Source: Gongronella butleri | Lineage: Eukaryota; Mucoromycota; Mucoromycetes; Mucorales; Cunninghamellaceae | Direction of reading: 5' to 3' | NCBI GenBank assembly: GCA_025201375.1 | Contig: JAIWZP010000054.1 | Span: 124,001-188,000, forward strand | DNA: 64,000 nucleotides | Part shown: positions 13,461 to 23,897 of the stretch, one piece after another | Layout of the letters: every line of letters begins with the position of its first letter | Numbering within the stretch: position 1 is the first letter of the stretch | The notes under the pieces: generated by a model | What the model saw: only the letters and a program-made list of their open reading frames with translations | Told to the model about the DNA's origin: nothing | Database searches by the model: none | Program-made: the position numbers and the translations under genes

Positions 13461-14658
13461 TGATACTGCTGTATCTGTCATGGTTCAGGTCTCGGCTCTT
13501 AAATGTAATTGTCAAAATATATACAAAAACATGTAAAACATATGATAAAAAATCGGCTGATACTGTACCCATACTGTAATTGGATGCGTGGGAGCGAGAC
13601 TTGCTTGTCGAGGTGCGACAATGTGGATCGGGCGCGTGAATTGGGTGAGTAGTATGCACGGCTTGTTTGTTTCGTTTGCACGCACGTACTTTCTTCATTC
13701 GTTGCTTGCTTTCTTTTTTTTTCAATGCGCCGCCACTGTCGCGCCTTGCGCGCCATTGGCTTGCGCTTGTAATCGGAGTGCACAAGATGGATGGATGCAC
13801 TGATCGTTGCTTGATTTTTGCGTGCATTCTTGGTTTGTTCGATTTCTTCTTTTTTTTCAATTTGCAGCCAACAATAATGCCGCGCGCGCCTTGTTGCAGG
13901 CAGCCGCCATTATTTGCTAGGCAGCACGCACTGGTCAGGGTGCACGCACGAGCCTTTGTTGGCGCTTTGGGCTGAGCGGGTCAGTGCTTGATCTTGACTT
14001 GTTTCATATTTCTTGCTTGCTTGTTTTGCTTGTTTCCTTTTTTCTTTTTCGTAATGATTGATTCAAATGTTTGCCTTGCCGCCACGCCAAGCGCGTTTTG
14101 GCCAGGCATGAGTACAGGTGCACACGATTCTTGTTAGACGACGTAAATGAGGATGATCTGGTCGTGTGTCAATTCATTTCTTTTTTCTTTTTCTTTTTTT
14201 TAATGTGTCTTTGACGCGCCACTACGCGTCAATGGCTCCGAGCGCGTCGGCTGCTCGCGTGCCCTTGCGCGCGTTTGCCTCTTGACACGAGCTGGGCCAT
14301 GACAGTCCAGCAAAAGAAGAGAAGGTAAAATCTATTCGATTTTGGTAGTGCACGGGAGTGCACGCGACAATGCTTCAGCGTAGCGGCGCGCGGGTCGGCA
14401 CAAATGAATTAGCGGTCAATCGTGGTCGACCAATACAGTATACTGAACATCAGAACTGAGCGAAACAGAATGAGCACATTTTGAGCTTTTCAAAACGTCA
14501 AAAATTACTGGTGAAAATCAATCTGTGGTCCGTGTCCTATATTTCACGTGCATATTTATACGCAGTATCGTAGATTCTGAGATGTTTTCCATATGCACCA
14601 GCTGCATTTTGGACATGCTTCGGCAATCCTGACTCTGAAAAAGCAACACCGCATCTCT

Positions 14659-14660
<2 letters not shown>

Positions 14661-14709
<49 letters not shown>

Positions 14710-14792
14710 TGCACGCTGATGACCTTTATTTATTTAAAACAGATGACTTTATTTTCATTGACCAATACTGTATGTTCAGGTTTGCAGGTTTC
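14661..14792 (-). pseudogene. Degenerate duplicate of the 3' end of the DUF3472 gene, ending in a genomic poly(A) run
   Basis: On the minus strand this stretch reads as a diverged copy of the last codons, stop codon and 3' UTR of the neighbouring gene (TTGGTCAATGAAAATAAAG is shared exactly). It then has AAATAAA about 20 nt before an uninterrupted A run of about 46 nt (14,661-14,706). The gene's own 3' end has the same order: stop, AATAAA, about 23 nt, then an A run at 14,793-14,810. This is the layout of a reverse-transcribed, polyadenylated mRNA end, although a local duplication of an A-rich 3' UTR is an alternative. Confidence 0.65.
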
Positions 14793-14871
14793 TTTTTTTT
14801 TTTTTTTTTTACTGCACGTGCTGCTGACCATTTATTATGCTTATTATTTTAAAACAGATTTGGCTTTATTT

Positions 14872-15630
14872 TCATTGACCAATATGTTTGGGCTTGTAGA
14901 TTCCTTGGTCAGCAGAGCCGTCAATGCGCATGTAAGCCGTTTGATTCTTGTTGAGGAGCCGCTGGTCCCAGATGTCTTGGCCGTTTGGCGTGGTGTTTGT
15001 GAAAGAATCGGAATTGGCCTTGTATCTCTTTCCGTTTGTGTCCTTGATGGAGTTGTTTGCCCAATAGCCCTCGCGAACCTCTGTGGTGTTACCGCCAAAA
15101 TTTTCAAGGAAGCTGTAGAGGCCGGTGAGGTATACTGGCTGTTCCTCGGCTTTGAATTGGGCAATGAGATTCCAATTCTTTTGGTTGTGCTTGCGATAGT
15201 GGCCGGTGAAGATGCCGGCATTGGCGGCCTCGTCGACGGTCGCCTGCACGCGGAAGTACACGGGATGGTCAGTGGTCCAATTGGCATTGATATACGCGTG
15301 GCGACCGGTGCCCTCACCGCCAAAGTCGCCGGCTTCAACACCTTTGCCTGTCTTTAGCACGTCCACCTTGCTGCCCTTGCCATTGTCCCAGATCGAGAAG
15401 AGGACGCGGCGCTCCGTGGGCGAGTTGACTTGCATGCCCATGTAGCCAATGCCAAACCCGCAGCTCATCCAATACGTGTTTACAGGGTCGGAGCCTTTGG
15501 GGACCGTGATGGATGACCGCATTTCCGTGATGTTCACGCCGCTCGGGGTGCTCCACCACGAATGGACCGCCACAGCGTTACAAGACGCAAAATAGCCAAG
15601 AACGAGAGAGCTGAGAAGAGTGATGCGCAT
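14872..15630 (-). CDS. Secreted DUF3472-family protein, intronless
   Basis: About 252 residues. The start chosen is the ATG at 15,630 because it gives a clean signal peptide (MRITLLSSLVLGYFASCNA). An upstream in-frame ATG at 15,669 would bury it. The mature protein has the DUF3472 hallmarks: GYMGMQVNSPTERRVLFSIWD near residues 68-88, GDFGGEGTGRHAYINANW, then GLYSFLENFGGN, followed by a FGN-like YWANNS segment. Several NxT/NxS sites fit a secreted glycoprotein. The biochemical role of the family is not known; fungal members are extracellular or wall-associated by inference. It is the only intact gene here without introns, and its 3' end is followed by a genomic A run, so it may be a retrocopy. 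Confidence 0.88.
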   Translation of the reverse strand: MRITLLSSLVLGYFASCNAVAVHSWWSTPSGVNITEMRSSITVPKGSDPVNTYWMSCGFGIGYMGMQVNSPTERRVLFSIWDNGKGSKVDVLKTGKGVEAGDFGGEGTGRHAYINANWTTDHPVYFRVQATVDEAANAGIFTGHYRKHNQKNWNLIAQFKAEEQPVYLTGLYSFLENFGGNTTEVREGYWANNSIKDTNGKRYKANSDSFTNTTPNGQDIWDQRLLNKNQTAYMRIDGSADQGIYKPKHIGQ

Positions 15631-15707
15631 TGCTTTTTGTAATGTTTGTACGTAAACAACAAGAAACAAAAAAAAAAAAAACAGAGGTCAGCAATGGCAT
15701 TGGCGTC

Positions 15708-15715
15708 CTTTTATA
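15708..15715 (-). promoter_or_regulatory. TATA box of the DUF3472 gene
   Basis: On the minus strand TATAAAAG lies about 80 nt upstream of the chosen ATG. It directly overlaps a TACAGTA heptamer (TACAGTATAAAAGG), so a presumed insertion footprint sits at the promoter core. No comparably clear TATA element was seen at the other genes, which have pyrimidine-rich leaders instead. Confidence 0.6.
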
Positions 15716-15730
15716 CTGTATGAGTATAGA

Positions 15731-18139
15731 CATGCTGCAGGGTCTTCAATCACAAAATAATTAGAAAATTTAACTTTATATTTGAAAGCACACTATCATC
15801 TCCGTCGTGAATTGATCTGCAGCTGCCCGAACTTTATTTTTCTACATTGAATTTTGCCCCACCCGCTCTCGTTTTGTTCAATTATATTAGCAATTGTGCA
15901 AAACAAAAAAAATAAACCAAGTTGCGGGGTAAGTTTGAGGTAAAGCAAGTCAATGTTACACGACGTCGCGCGCGTGCCTTGTCATCCCATGGTCCGTCAA
16001 TGATACAATTGTCCACGCTCTGCATTTCCGCCTTCATGATGTGTCTGTGGCCGTTTATAGCAGCCGAATGGCAAAATCGTGCACGGCAAAGATCAATTGA
16101 TGATAAATTCGTGTTACTCGATCGTCGAGCATCCTGCAAATTATAAACATTTCTCCTATTTTATACCGTTGTCGGCTGTTGGCCAATTTCGCATCATTGC
16201 CAGCCCAAGTGTGCAAGCTTTAAAAACCAACTCACTCGCCAAAAAACAAAAAAAAAATAAAAAGAGAAGGCTTGTCATGGAAATTTGTTATGATATCATA
16301 GTGCATTGACAGGACTAGCCATGTATCAGGTGCTGAAGACGATGCTTTTCGAAGCATTGTACTGGATTTAGTGACATTGACAACCAATGGAGAACCTAAA
16401 CATGGAAAAAATGAACATCAATGAGCTTGTGTTACGCGAAACGTGCGGCATAAGTGATGAGCTTCGAGACGCCTTGCAACACCACCCTCATGCGCTCAGG
16501 GTGCAATCCCAAATTTGAAAATGGACTACAAATCACGAGTTTCTTTGTTTTTTTTATCTTTGAATGTGCCCGTGGTCGCTAATTCTCAATTGCAACAGGT
16601 GGTTTTATGCGATTTGAACACTGTCTCTTTATTTTATAGGGTCAATGTCCGCGCATGCTGCCGATTATTTCCTGTTTTCCCCTTAAAAAAATAAAAACAT
16701 GCGAGTGACGATAAGTCACACGATTGGCTTACATTAAGAGCACAGCATTTCTTTAGCTACCGTTCTAATTGTTTTAATATTGCACTTCATTGCTCTCACG
16801 GTCAGCTTTAATGTTCTTTTGACGTTCCATATCACAGTTTTAGTGACAATGGGAGGCCAAATTGCGAATTTTGCAAGATTAAATTTTGCCTAAAAGGAAT
16901 CAAATGCAATGCTTGTCGTGAGGCATATCAATGAATCTGTAGGAGCACCCTGCAACCTCCCATGACATCCAGAATTTTTTTGCAATCGAGTGAAAAAAAC
17001 GCAAAATCAATCCGATCAATCGTTCAAAAAAAAAGGATCCAAATCACCAGAATGCACCAATTCTAGATTTTTGGCGCGACACGTACAAGTCATGCATTAT
17101 ATTTGGGCTGGTGGCTGGAATGAACTGTAAAAGCGCCCGTGCAGGGTTATCCAGAGGCGCAACAGAAAAAAAATAGGAAGAGGCGCAGGACAGGCCGAAT
17201 AATACGAAATCAAAAGCGTGTCTGTCGACGCATAGGGCAACAATCAGTAGATTCGGGGCGTGTGGAGCTTGACGCGGTGGTGGCATCGGGGATGGAGGGG
17301 CAATGACGGAGGCATGGCTCACGTTTCACACGACCAGAGTAGTGTGGGGGAGCAAAACGTAAACATTGTCATGATTAGGTAAATCGACAGGCGTGTTGCG
17401 TGTCACGACCAGCTGTGAGAGTCACCAATGGATATACAACCAGTCGAGGATGATGCGAGTGGCTGGTTGCGGATGTGCTTCTAGGCGGAGGCAAGAAAAA
17501 AAAAATTCACGCGATTGGGACAAGCTGTGGCACTGAGGCATTGGAACGCCCTCAAAGGGAGCCGCTGCTTGACCCTCTTGATTAACTCGCGCGACGGCGC
17601 GTCCACTTTGTGTTTTGAAGATATTATTGTGAAGATCTTGGCGAGTTGGCATGTAAAGGTTGATGTAGCCCCGATTTTACACGCTTTCTCAAGAGCGGTC
17701 GAACCGAATGGCGAGAAACTTTTATATTGTCGACTGACTACCTTGAACAACCAGCTGGATCAATTTTGGAGTCATTTGAACAAGTTTATCGGGAGAAAAT
17801 GCAAAAACACTATTTTTAACAAAAGCATTAATGCAGCTAGCAAAGCCGGACACGCTGGCTCGCCGAAATACATCCTATTGTGAATTAGACCATTGGAAAA
17901 GCTGAATGGGATTCACAAGAGATACTTTTACAAAGCTTGGATATGTGCCACGTGCAAATCAAGATTTGGCCACGGTGAGCCGCCAAACGAAAAATCAAAA
18001 ATTCAGGTTCGCAGAATTGCGCCAAACTTGCCCACAAGGTGAATCGCATGATAAAACCACGAGAGTGACAAAAAACGAATGATATTTAAATACTGGTTGG
18101 CGAGCAATTAGAAATTTTAAATTTAATTTCAGCGACGAA
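15731..18139. other. Intergenic region without recognisable genes
   Basis: A+T-rich DNA with scattered short reading frames on both strands. The longest (17,515-17,883, +, 122 codons) has no family resemblance, no splice partners and ends in repeat-like sequence. A short shared string, GATATCATAG followed by TGCATTG, occurs at about 16,291 and again near 11,660; its meaning is unknown. Confidence 0.6.
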
Positions 18140-18960
18140 TAGTTGGGAAAGAGGCGTCCATATCACCGCATCGACGCGTTCACTAGCAAGAGAGGCTCCA
18201 TGTGTATGGATTCACTAAGGAGTAGACGCGTGTAACGCGATGTCTGACGCGGTTTATCACGTGTCGAAAAATCTTAATGATTTTGAAACCGTGTCAAAAG
18301 TGCCAATAAACCACTTTTTTCATTGATCACCCTTGTTCACGTACGCAGCGCGCCATGCTCTTGTTGATGAGATGACTTTCAAGGCTCTGCGGCCAATTCT
18401 CATTGAGTTTGACTTGGGATGAAAAAGCTCAGCCTTTTGCTTTTTACACGAAAACCAGTCAATGGACCTCTGTATTTTATTGCATTTCTATCGGTGAAGA
18501 TACGCGCTTTACCGTGTGGTTGAATGGCGCGGTAACCCCAGGACCTAAATTTCTCGATTTTCAAGTCCTCGACTGTACCCCTAGGAAAATCCTTGATTTT
18601 CAAAAAAGGTGGTTGCGCGCAGTCTGGTAGTCGGAATGTTACAAGAGTGGGCACATTTGATGGAGGAACCATGGAACTTTTTGAAGGTGGATGTGTCGTC
18701 CTGACAAGTTGTAAATTCGTTGCCTGATGATCAAAAAACCATAAAAATGCTCCAATTGCCATTTTACCGTTCTTGCAGAAATAAAATATCTCTTTTCTAG
18801 AAGATCAAACGATTAAACGTGGCTCAAATGACAAAAGAACTACCAGATGTTTGGCGCCAATAGTGAATGACAATGCATAAAATCATGAAAAGTCGCGAAT
18901 TTCATAAAATTCTCGCGTTAGTGACACGATCTTCTGTCAACTTTGGACAATGATTCTTCA
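18140..18960 (+). repeat. Dispersed repeat family A, copy 1
   Basis: Diverged copies occur at 39,330-39,960 (same orientation), 41,400-41,865 and 48,900-49,520 (opposite orientation). Good landmarks, read on the minus strand, are GAGCATGGCGCNCTGCGTACGTGAACA, TTGACACGGTTT...TTTTTCGACNCGTGA and TTTTCCTAGGGGTACAGTCGAGG. No conserved reading frame or terminal repeats were found, so the element class is unknown. Confidence 0.75.
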
Positions 18961-19203
18961 TGGGTGCTGAAATTATCACACCTAACTTCATATCTCGAAG
19001 TCTGGCCACGCAAGGATGGATGGCTTTCTCTTTCTGATTAGAGCATTGGCGGCGGCGCAGCCGTTGCTGGAACGCGTCGTTTGCACTCAATTGGCCATTG
19101 CTTTTAAAGGAAGGTGGCAAGGGGATGCGGAAACCTTGACCCATTTTTCCCCTGCTCTCATCCAAGGCAGTTTTTTCTCGCCTTTTGTCCTCTTTTGTTC
19201 GTT

Positions 19204-21380
19204 ATGCTGTGCTTTTTCCGCGGGCGATCGGCTTCTTGCTTGCGTTTGAGGCACTTACGCGCGTATTCTACTCAACTGCATGAAGGGTGGGAGGCCGTGA
19301 TTGGCATTGAAGTACATGCGCAGCTAAACACGCAGACAAAGTTGTTTTCAGGTAATTTTTTGCGCGATCCGTGTCGTTTTTGCAGCGTGTCCTGATCGCT
19401 TTTTTCTTTATTGCAGATTCACCCACGTCATTCAACGCGCCTGTCAATACGAATGTATCTGTCATTGATGCGGCGTACCCCGGCGTGCAGCCAAAATTGA
19501 ATCGTGAAGCGGTCAATCTGGGTATCAAGACGGCACTTGCCCTGGATGCCGAGATCCAACGCACCATTTCGTTTGATCGCAAGCATTATTTTTACCCGGA
19601 TCTGCCGCAGGGCTACCAGATCACACAGCACAGAGGTAAAAATGGCGAAAAAGAGAAGAAACATCGCGCAATGCTCATGTTTTTCTTGTTTTAGAGCCAT
19701 TGGCGCGAGCCGGGTCAATCCAATTGCTCAAAGTGGATGGTCTGGATCATGATTTACGCGTCGGGATTCATCAATTGCAGCTGGAGCAGGTACGGAACAG
19801 CCGCGATGACGCGCAAAACGACGTTTGATGCGAGTAGAGTCTCATTTATTTCATTCTCCCCCCCCCCATTGCCATGGCAGGACACGGGCAAAAGCACGCA
19901 TGACATGCAGCCAGGTGTCACGTTTTTGGATTTGAATCGCGCGGGTACGGGTCTGATGGAGATTGTGACCAAGCCGGACATGCGTTCGGCGCTGGAGGCT
20001 GGTTTGCTTGTCAAGAAATTGCAAGCCATCTTGCGTGCGGTCGGCTCGTCCAAGGCCAACATGGAGGAGGTAATTGTCTCTTCAATGCAGGCGGCCCAAT
20101 CTCACCTATTATTGTTGTAATTCATCGAAAAAGGGCTCGATGCGATGCGATGTCAATGTGTCTGTTCACAAGCCTGGCGAGCCGTTTGGGATCCGGTGCG
20201 AATTGAAGAATTTGAATAGCGTGCGGTTCCTGACGTTGGCGATTGAGGCCGAGATTTCACGGCAGATTGCGCTGCTCGAGTCTGGCGGCGCGGTCGTGTC
20301 CGAGACGCGCGGCTACGACGTTGTGTCCGGCAAGACATTCAAACTGCGAGGCAAAGAAACCACGCCAGACTATCGCTACATGCCAGAGCCAGACTTGCCG
20401 CCAATGCACATTGACCAGGTAACAAAAAAAATCGAAAAAAACACATAGAAAATTGGTCGTTTGACGCGTCCAATTGGCTTTGCGGACGGGCACACCCCTC
20501 CCGTGATTGTCCCTGACATGGTCTTTTTTTTCTTTATGTGTGTGTGTGTGTGTATTTTAGTCGCACGTTGATGAGCTGCGCACGTTGATGCCGGAATTGC
20601 CCGACCAGTGCCGCGAACGGATCATGGAGCAATACAAGCTGACGCTGCACGACGCGAATGTGGTGCTCAATGAGCCCGGGTGTCTGTCTTTCTTTGAACA
20701 GGTAAGGCGCCTTTTGCACGTCTTGGGTTGCAGACGATGAATTGGGCCTTTTTTTTTTCGCTTTTTGTAGCTTTGTACGGGCCGCACGTCCAAAGTGGTG
20801 GTCAATTGGACATTGCATGAACTTTTTGGCCAGCTGTCGACACAAGACATTCCCTTTACACGCAACCCCGTGTCCGTGCAACAAATGGGCGCGCTGATTG
20901 ATATGGTTCAGCAGGGCAAAATCACAGGTAAAAGCACAATTAGCTCCTTGCACGCGTCGCATCCGGTCTTATGCGTCTCAACTTTTTTTTTTTTTTTTAC
21001 AGGCCCCATTGGCAAAAATGTGCTCAAGGCGATGATTCAGGAGACATCGGCGACACGGATGCCGCAGGAAATTGTGGATGCGAACGGATGGGCGCGCATC
21101 GGTGATTTGGATACCCTCCGCACGCTGTGCCAGGAATTGATTGCCAAGCACCCGGACAAGGTAAAAAATAAAGGGGGGGGTGGCGAGAAGGGCGTCTCTT
21201 TTTTTTATTGTGTCCTGACGGCGACTTTTTTTTTCTTTACAGGCGGAAACGATCCGACAAGGCAATCCCAAAATGTTCAAGTGGTTCATTGGCCAGGCAA
21301 TGAAGGGCACCAAGGGCATGGCCGATCCTGTGGTGCTAAACAAGGCGCTTGCTCTCGAATTGGACTGTGAAATTGAATAG
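19204..21380 (+). CDS. GATB: Mitochondrial glutamyl-tRNA(Gln) amidotransferase subunit B
   Basis: Subunit of the GatAB-type amidotransferase that converts Glu-tRNA(Gln) to Gln-tRNA(Gln) in mitochondria. Nine exons read as one frame. Landmarks in order: EAVIGIEVHAQLNTQTKLFS at the N-terminus, FDRKHYFYPDLPQGYQITQ, the tRNA/substrate-loop signature LEQDTGKSTHD...DLNRAGTGLMEIV, then GSMRCDVNVSVH, LKNLNSVRF and DYRYMPEPDLPP, followed by the C-terminal tRNA-binding YqeY-like tail ending in LELDCEIE. The start at 19,204 gives an Arg-rich, acidic-poor leader suited to mitochondrial import; upstream in-frame starts are possible. The cysteines that bind zinc in bacterial GatB are replaced, as in other mitochondrial homologues. 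A CDS with its own promoter region lies 425 bp downstream. Confidence 0.93.
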
Positions 21381-21805
21381 TCATTGTTGTAAATAATAAA
21401 AAAAGAAGCATAGAGAAGCCAAACGGGCCGTTGGCTGCACGAAAGCGACTTTTTTTTTTCGCGTGTCACAGAATCATCTTGCCTTGCATGGATTCATGCA
21501 TCCAAAATGAAAACGTGGGTAAGGAATGCATTATTCTTTGAAGCGCATTTGGCCAGAAACACGCGAAAAATGGCTGTAAAATAAACCATTGGCGTCATCA
21601 TTGCTTATCATATTCACTGCTCTCAATGTGGCTAAAGAGAAGCCAGGGAAGCAGGCATAAAAGTGGTCAGGTCGTTTTTCCCCTTTCTTTTTGCAGGCGA
21701 CGCCGGGGTTTGAATAAGAGGCACAAAATGGAGGGCGCAAGTTTGGCGACGAAGACGCTTTTCTTCCTCACCTTTTTTTACTTTTTGTTGCTGCGACCGT
21801 CGATT

Positions 21806-22168
21806 ATGAGCCACCCCTACGACGGCAGTGTGGGCATGAATCACAGTGCTCGACCGCGGCCTCTTGCGGCGTTCATCAAGGCTTCGCGGACGACGTCGGT
21901 GGTGTTTGAGCTTGATGGATCGTCTGGGCGCGACAGTGGGCTTGATCAGACGTTTGGCCCCTTTCCTGATCACGTATTGCAAGCCAGAGTGCCGTCGACG
22001 AGCGCGTTGGACGAGGATATTGTGCGTTTAAAGGCGATGATTCGCGAGCGTGAGCTGAGGGTGGCGTCGCCGTCGCTGCCACATCTTCATGTGCCGCCCC
22101 TTTTGTCGCCAGCCAGCAACAACATGCAAGTTTTTGTCGATAAAAAAAAAAAGCAATTGTTGCTGACC

Positions 22169-22213
<45 letters not shown>

Positions 22214-23810
22214 TAGTGTGGTCGACTCTGACTCGAACAGCGAAGACGAGATGATGGTGCTTGAGCTTGAAAAGGAGATTGATACGCTTGAGCAGCAAAT
22301 GTCGAATCTGAACAAGGAGATTGGTGTGCATTCGCGCGAGATTGATGAGAAGATGCGTCTACAGCACGTTGCTCAGCAAGAAGCGGAAGCGCTGATGATG
22401 CAAATCAAGCAGGTTGAGCGACAGCAGAACAACCATGAGGTTGCCCCTCCTCCTCCTCCTCCTCCACCTCCACCATCTCCTCCATCGCTCGACACGCTTC
22501 CACGTTCTCCATCGCCGCCGCCACCTCCGCCTCCACCTCCAGAAAGCGAAGATTCCGATGGATCGTATGTCGACACGAAACAAATTGCCAAGATGAAGCG
22601 TGCCATGGCCGACCAGGCATCCAAAGCCGCAGCCAAGCGCCGACGTGCAGACCGACTGGCTGCAAAAGCTGCCAAAAGAAGAGCCGAAAACATGGCGCAA
22701 GTGTCGGCCACTCCCATGCCGTCCGATGCCTTTGTTGCCTCCTCCACCACCTCCCAGGCACCCCTTGTTGCCGCATCTGCCGCATCTGCCACACCCGCCA
22801 CGTCCTCTGTCCGGAGCACCGCCCTCCCAGACAATGCAATGGCTACCTCTAAACCTGAATCCACCATCCCAGCCTTGGACGCAGTCGCCAATGCGCCTCC
22901 ATCGCACGAACGAGCACGCCCTGCTCCGCCAATGGCTGTGCCTGGCCGTGCACCGCCCTCGTCCGCCCCCCAGGCACACGCATCACCCGCCGAACGTCAG
23001 CCCTTGCCCAATTTCATGAGGCTGCACGCCTATACCAGTGACATTTGCAAGATGGTCTACCTGCGCATCATCGGCACAACTGCAACACCCGCTCAGACCA
23101 ACCAAAACACCGAATTGCGACCCCGTCCGCGTGTCCACTATGTCCACAATGTCTATGGCATCAGCGTCAGGACAAAAGAAATCCAATTCGCCGTAAGAAG
23201 ATGCCCCACTTTTTTTTTTCTCATCTTTTTTTTTTTTTCTCCCTTGCTCACTTTTTTTCTCACCTTTTTCTAGCCGCAAGATCCTTCCAGTTTGGCCGTA
23301 CAAGGGACGCAGGATGACGACAATGGGGCGAATCCGATGGATGCTGTTGAATTCAGCGCGGTGTGCTATTTGATCCGATTCGGTGTGCGCGATTTCCATC
23401 ATTTGCGACACCCGCTCAAGGGCATGTTGGAAACGCTGGTGGCGAGTCTGGATCGGCATACGGATTTCGTCACGTTTGTCGCACATTGGAACGCGAATCC
23501 GCTCATGCCCGTCCCTGCGAGCCTGCGCACGACGATCCAGCAAGCGCTGACCCAGGTGGGCGACATGCTGCAGTTTGCGCCGCAATACGAACTGCTGTGG
23601 GTGCTGTACGTCGAGCTCACGAGCTACAGTCTGCGGCAAACGCCGCAATTCATCGAAAAGGCCCAAGAAGCGCTTGCACATTGCCCAGGATCCATAGACA
23701 TTCGCTGGTTCATCATCCAGCTCACGCGAAATCTCGTCAACAGGGAACGACTCATCCAGGATGCCCTGAGCGAACTCAATGTCTATGCACGCAACAAAGC
23801 CGTCAGCCTT

Positions 23811-23897
<87 letters not shown>

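Larger units (their letters stand above)
10783..14660. other. Gene-poor intergenic region upstream of neurofibromin
   Basis: No open reading frame here has a recognisable product, coding-like composition or spliced continuity. The first few hundred bases are A/T homopolymer-rich leader DNA of the neurofibromin gene. The region contains two copies of dispersed repeat family B (about 12,180-12,510 and 12,900-13,460) and about ten TACTGTA/TACAGTA heptamers (for example near 11,289, 11,797, 11,905, 12,082, 12,195, 12,923, 13,056, 13,561, 13,571 and 14,432). I see nothing else to annotate. Confidence 0.7.

Noticed and set aside
14593..15357. 254-codon plus-strand ORF with poly-Phe
   Set aside because: It is antisense to the DUF3472 gene and runs through T homopolymers. 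The minus strand has the signal peptide and family motifs.
15631..15669. Upstream ATG at 15,669 as the start of the DUF3472 protein
   Set aside because: It would place 13 residues before the hydrophobic segment and spoil a clean signal peptide. The ATG at 15,630 is preferred.
17515..17883. 122-codon plus-strand ORF
   Set aside because: No family resemblance, no pyrimidine-rich leader, no splice partners, and it merges into repeat-like sequence. Probably chance.
22359..22979. Minus-strand Gly/Arg-rich ORFs opposite the proline-rich gene
   Set aside because: Antisense of CCT/CCA proline codons yields glycine- and arginine-rich shadows. The plus strand joins into a long spliced frame.
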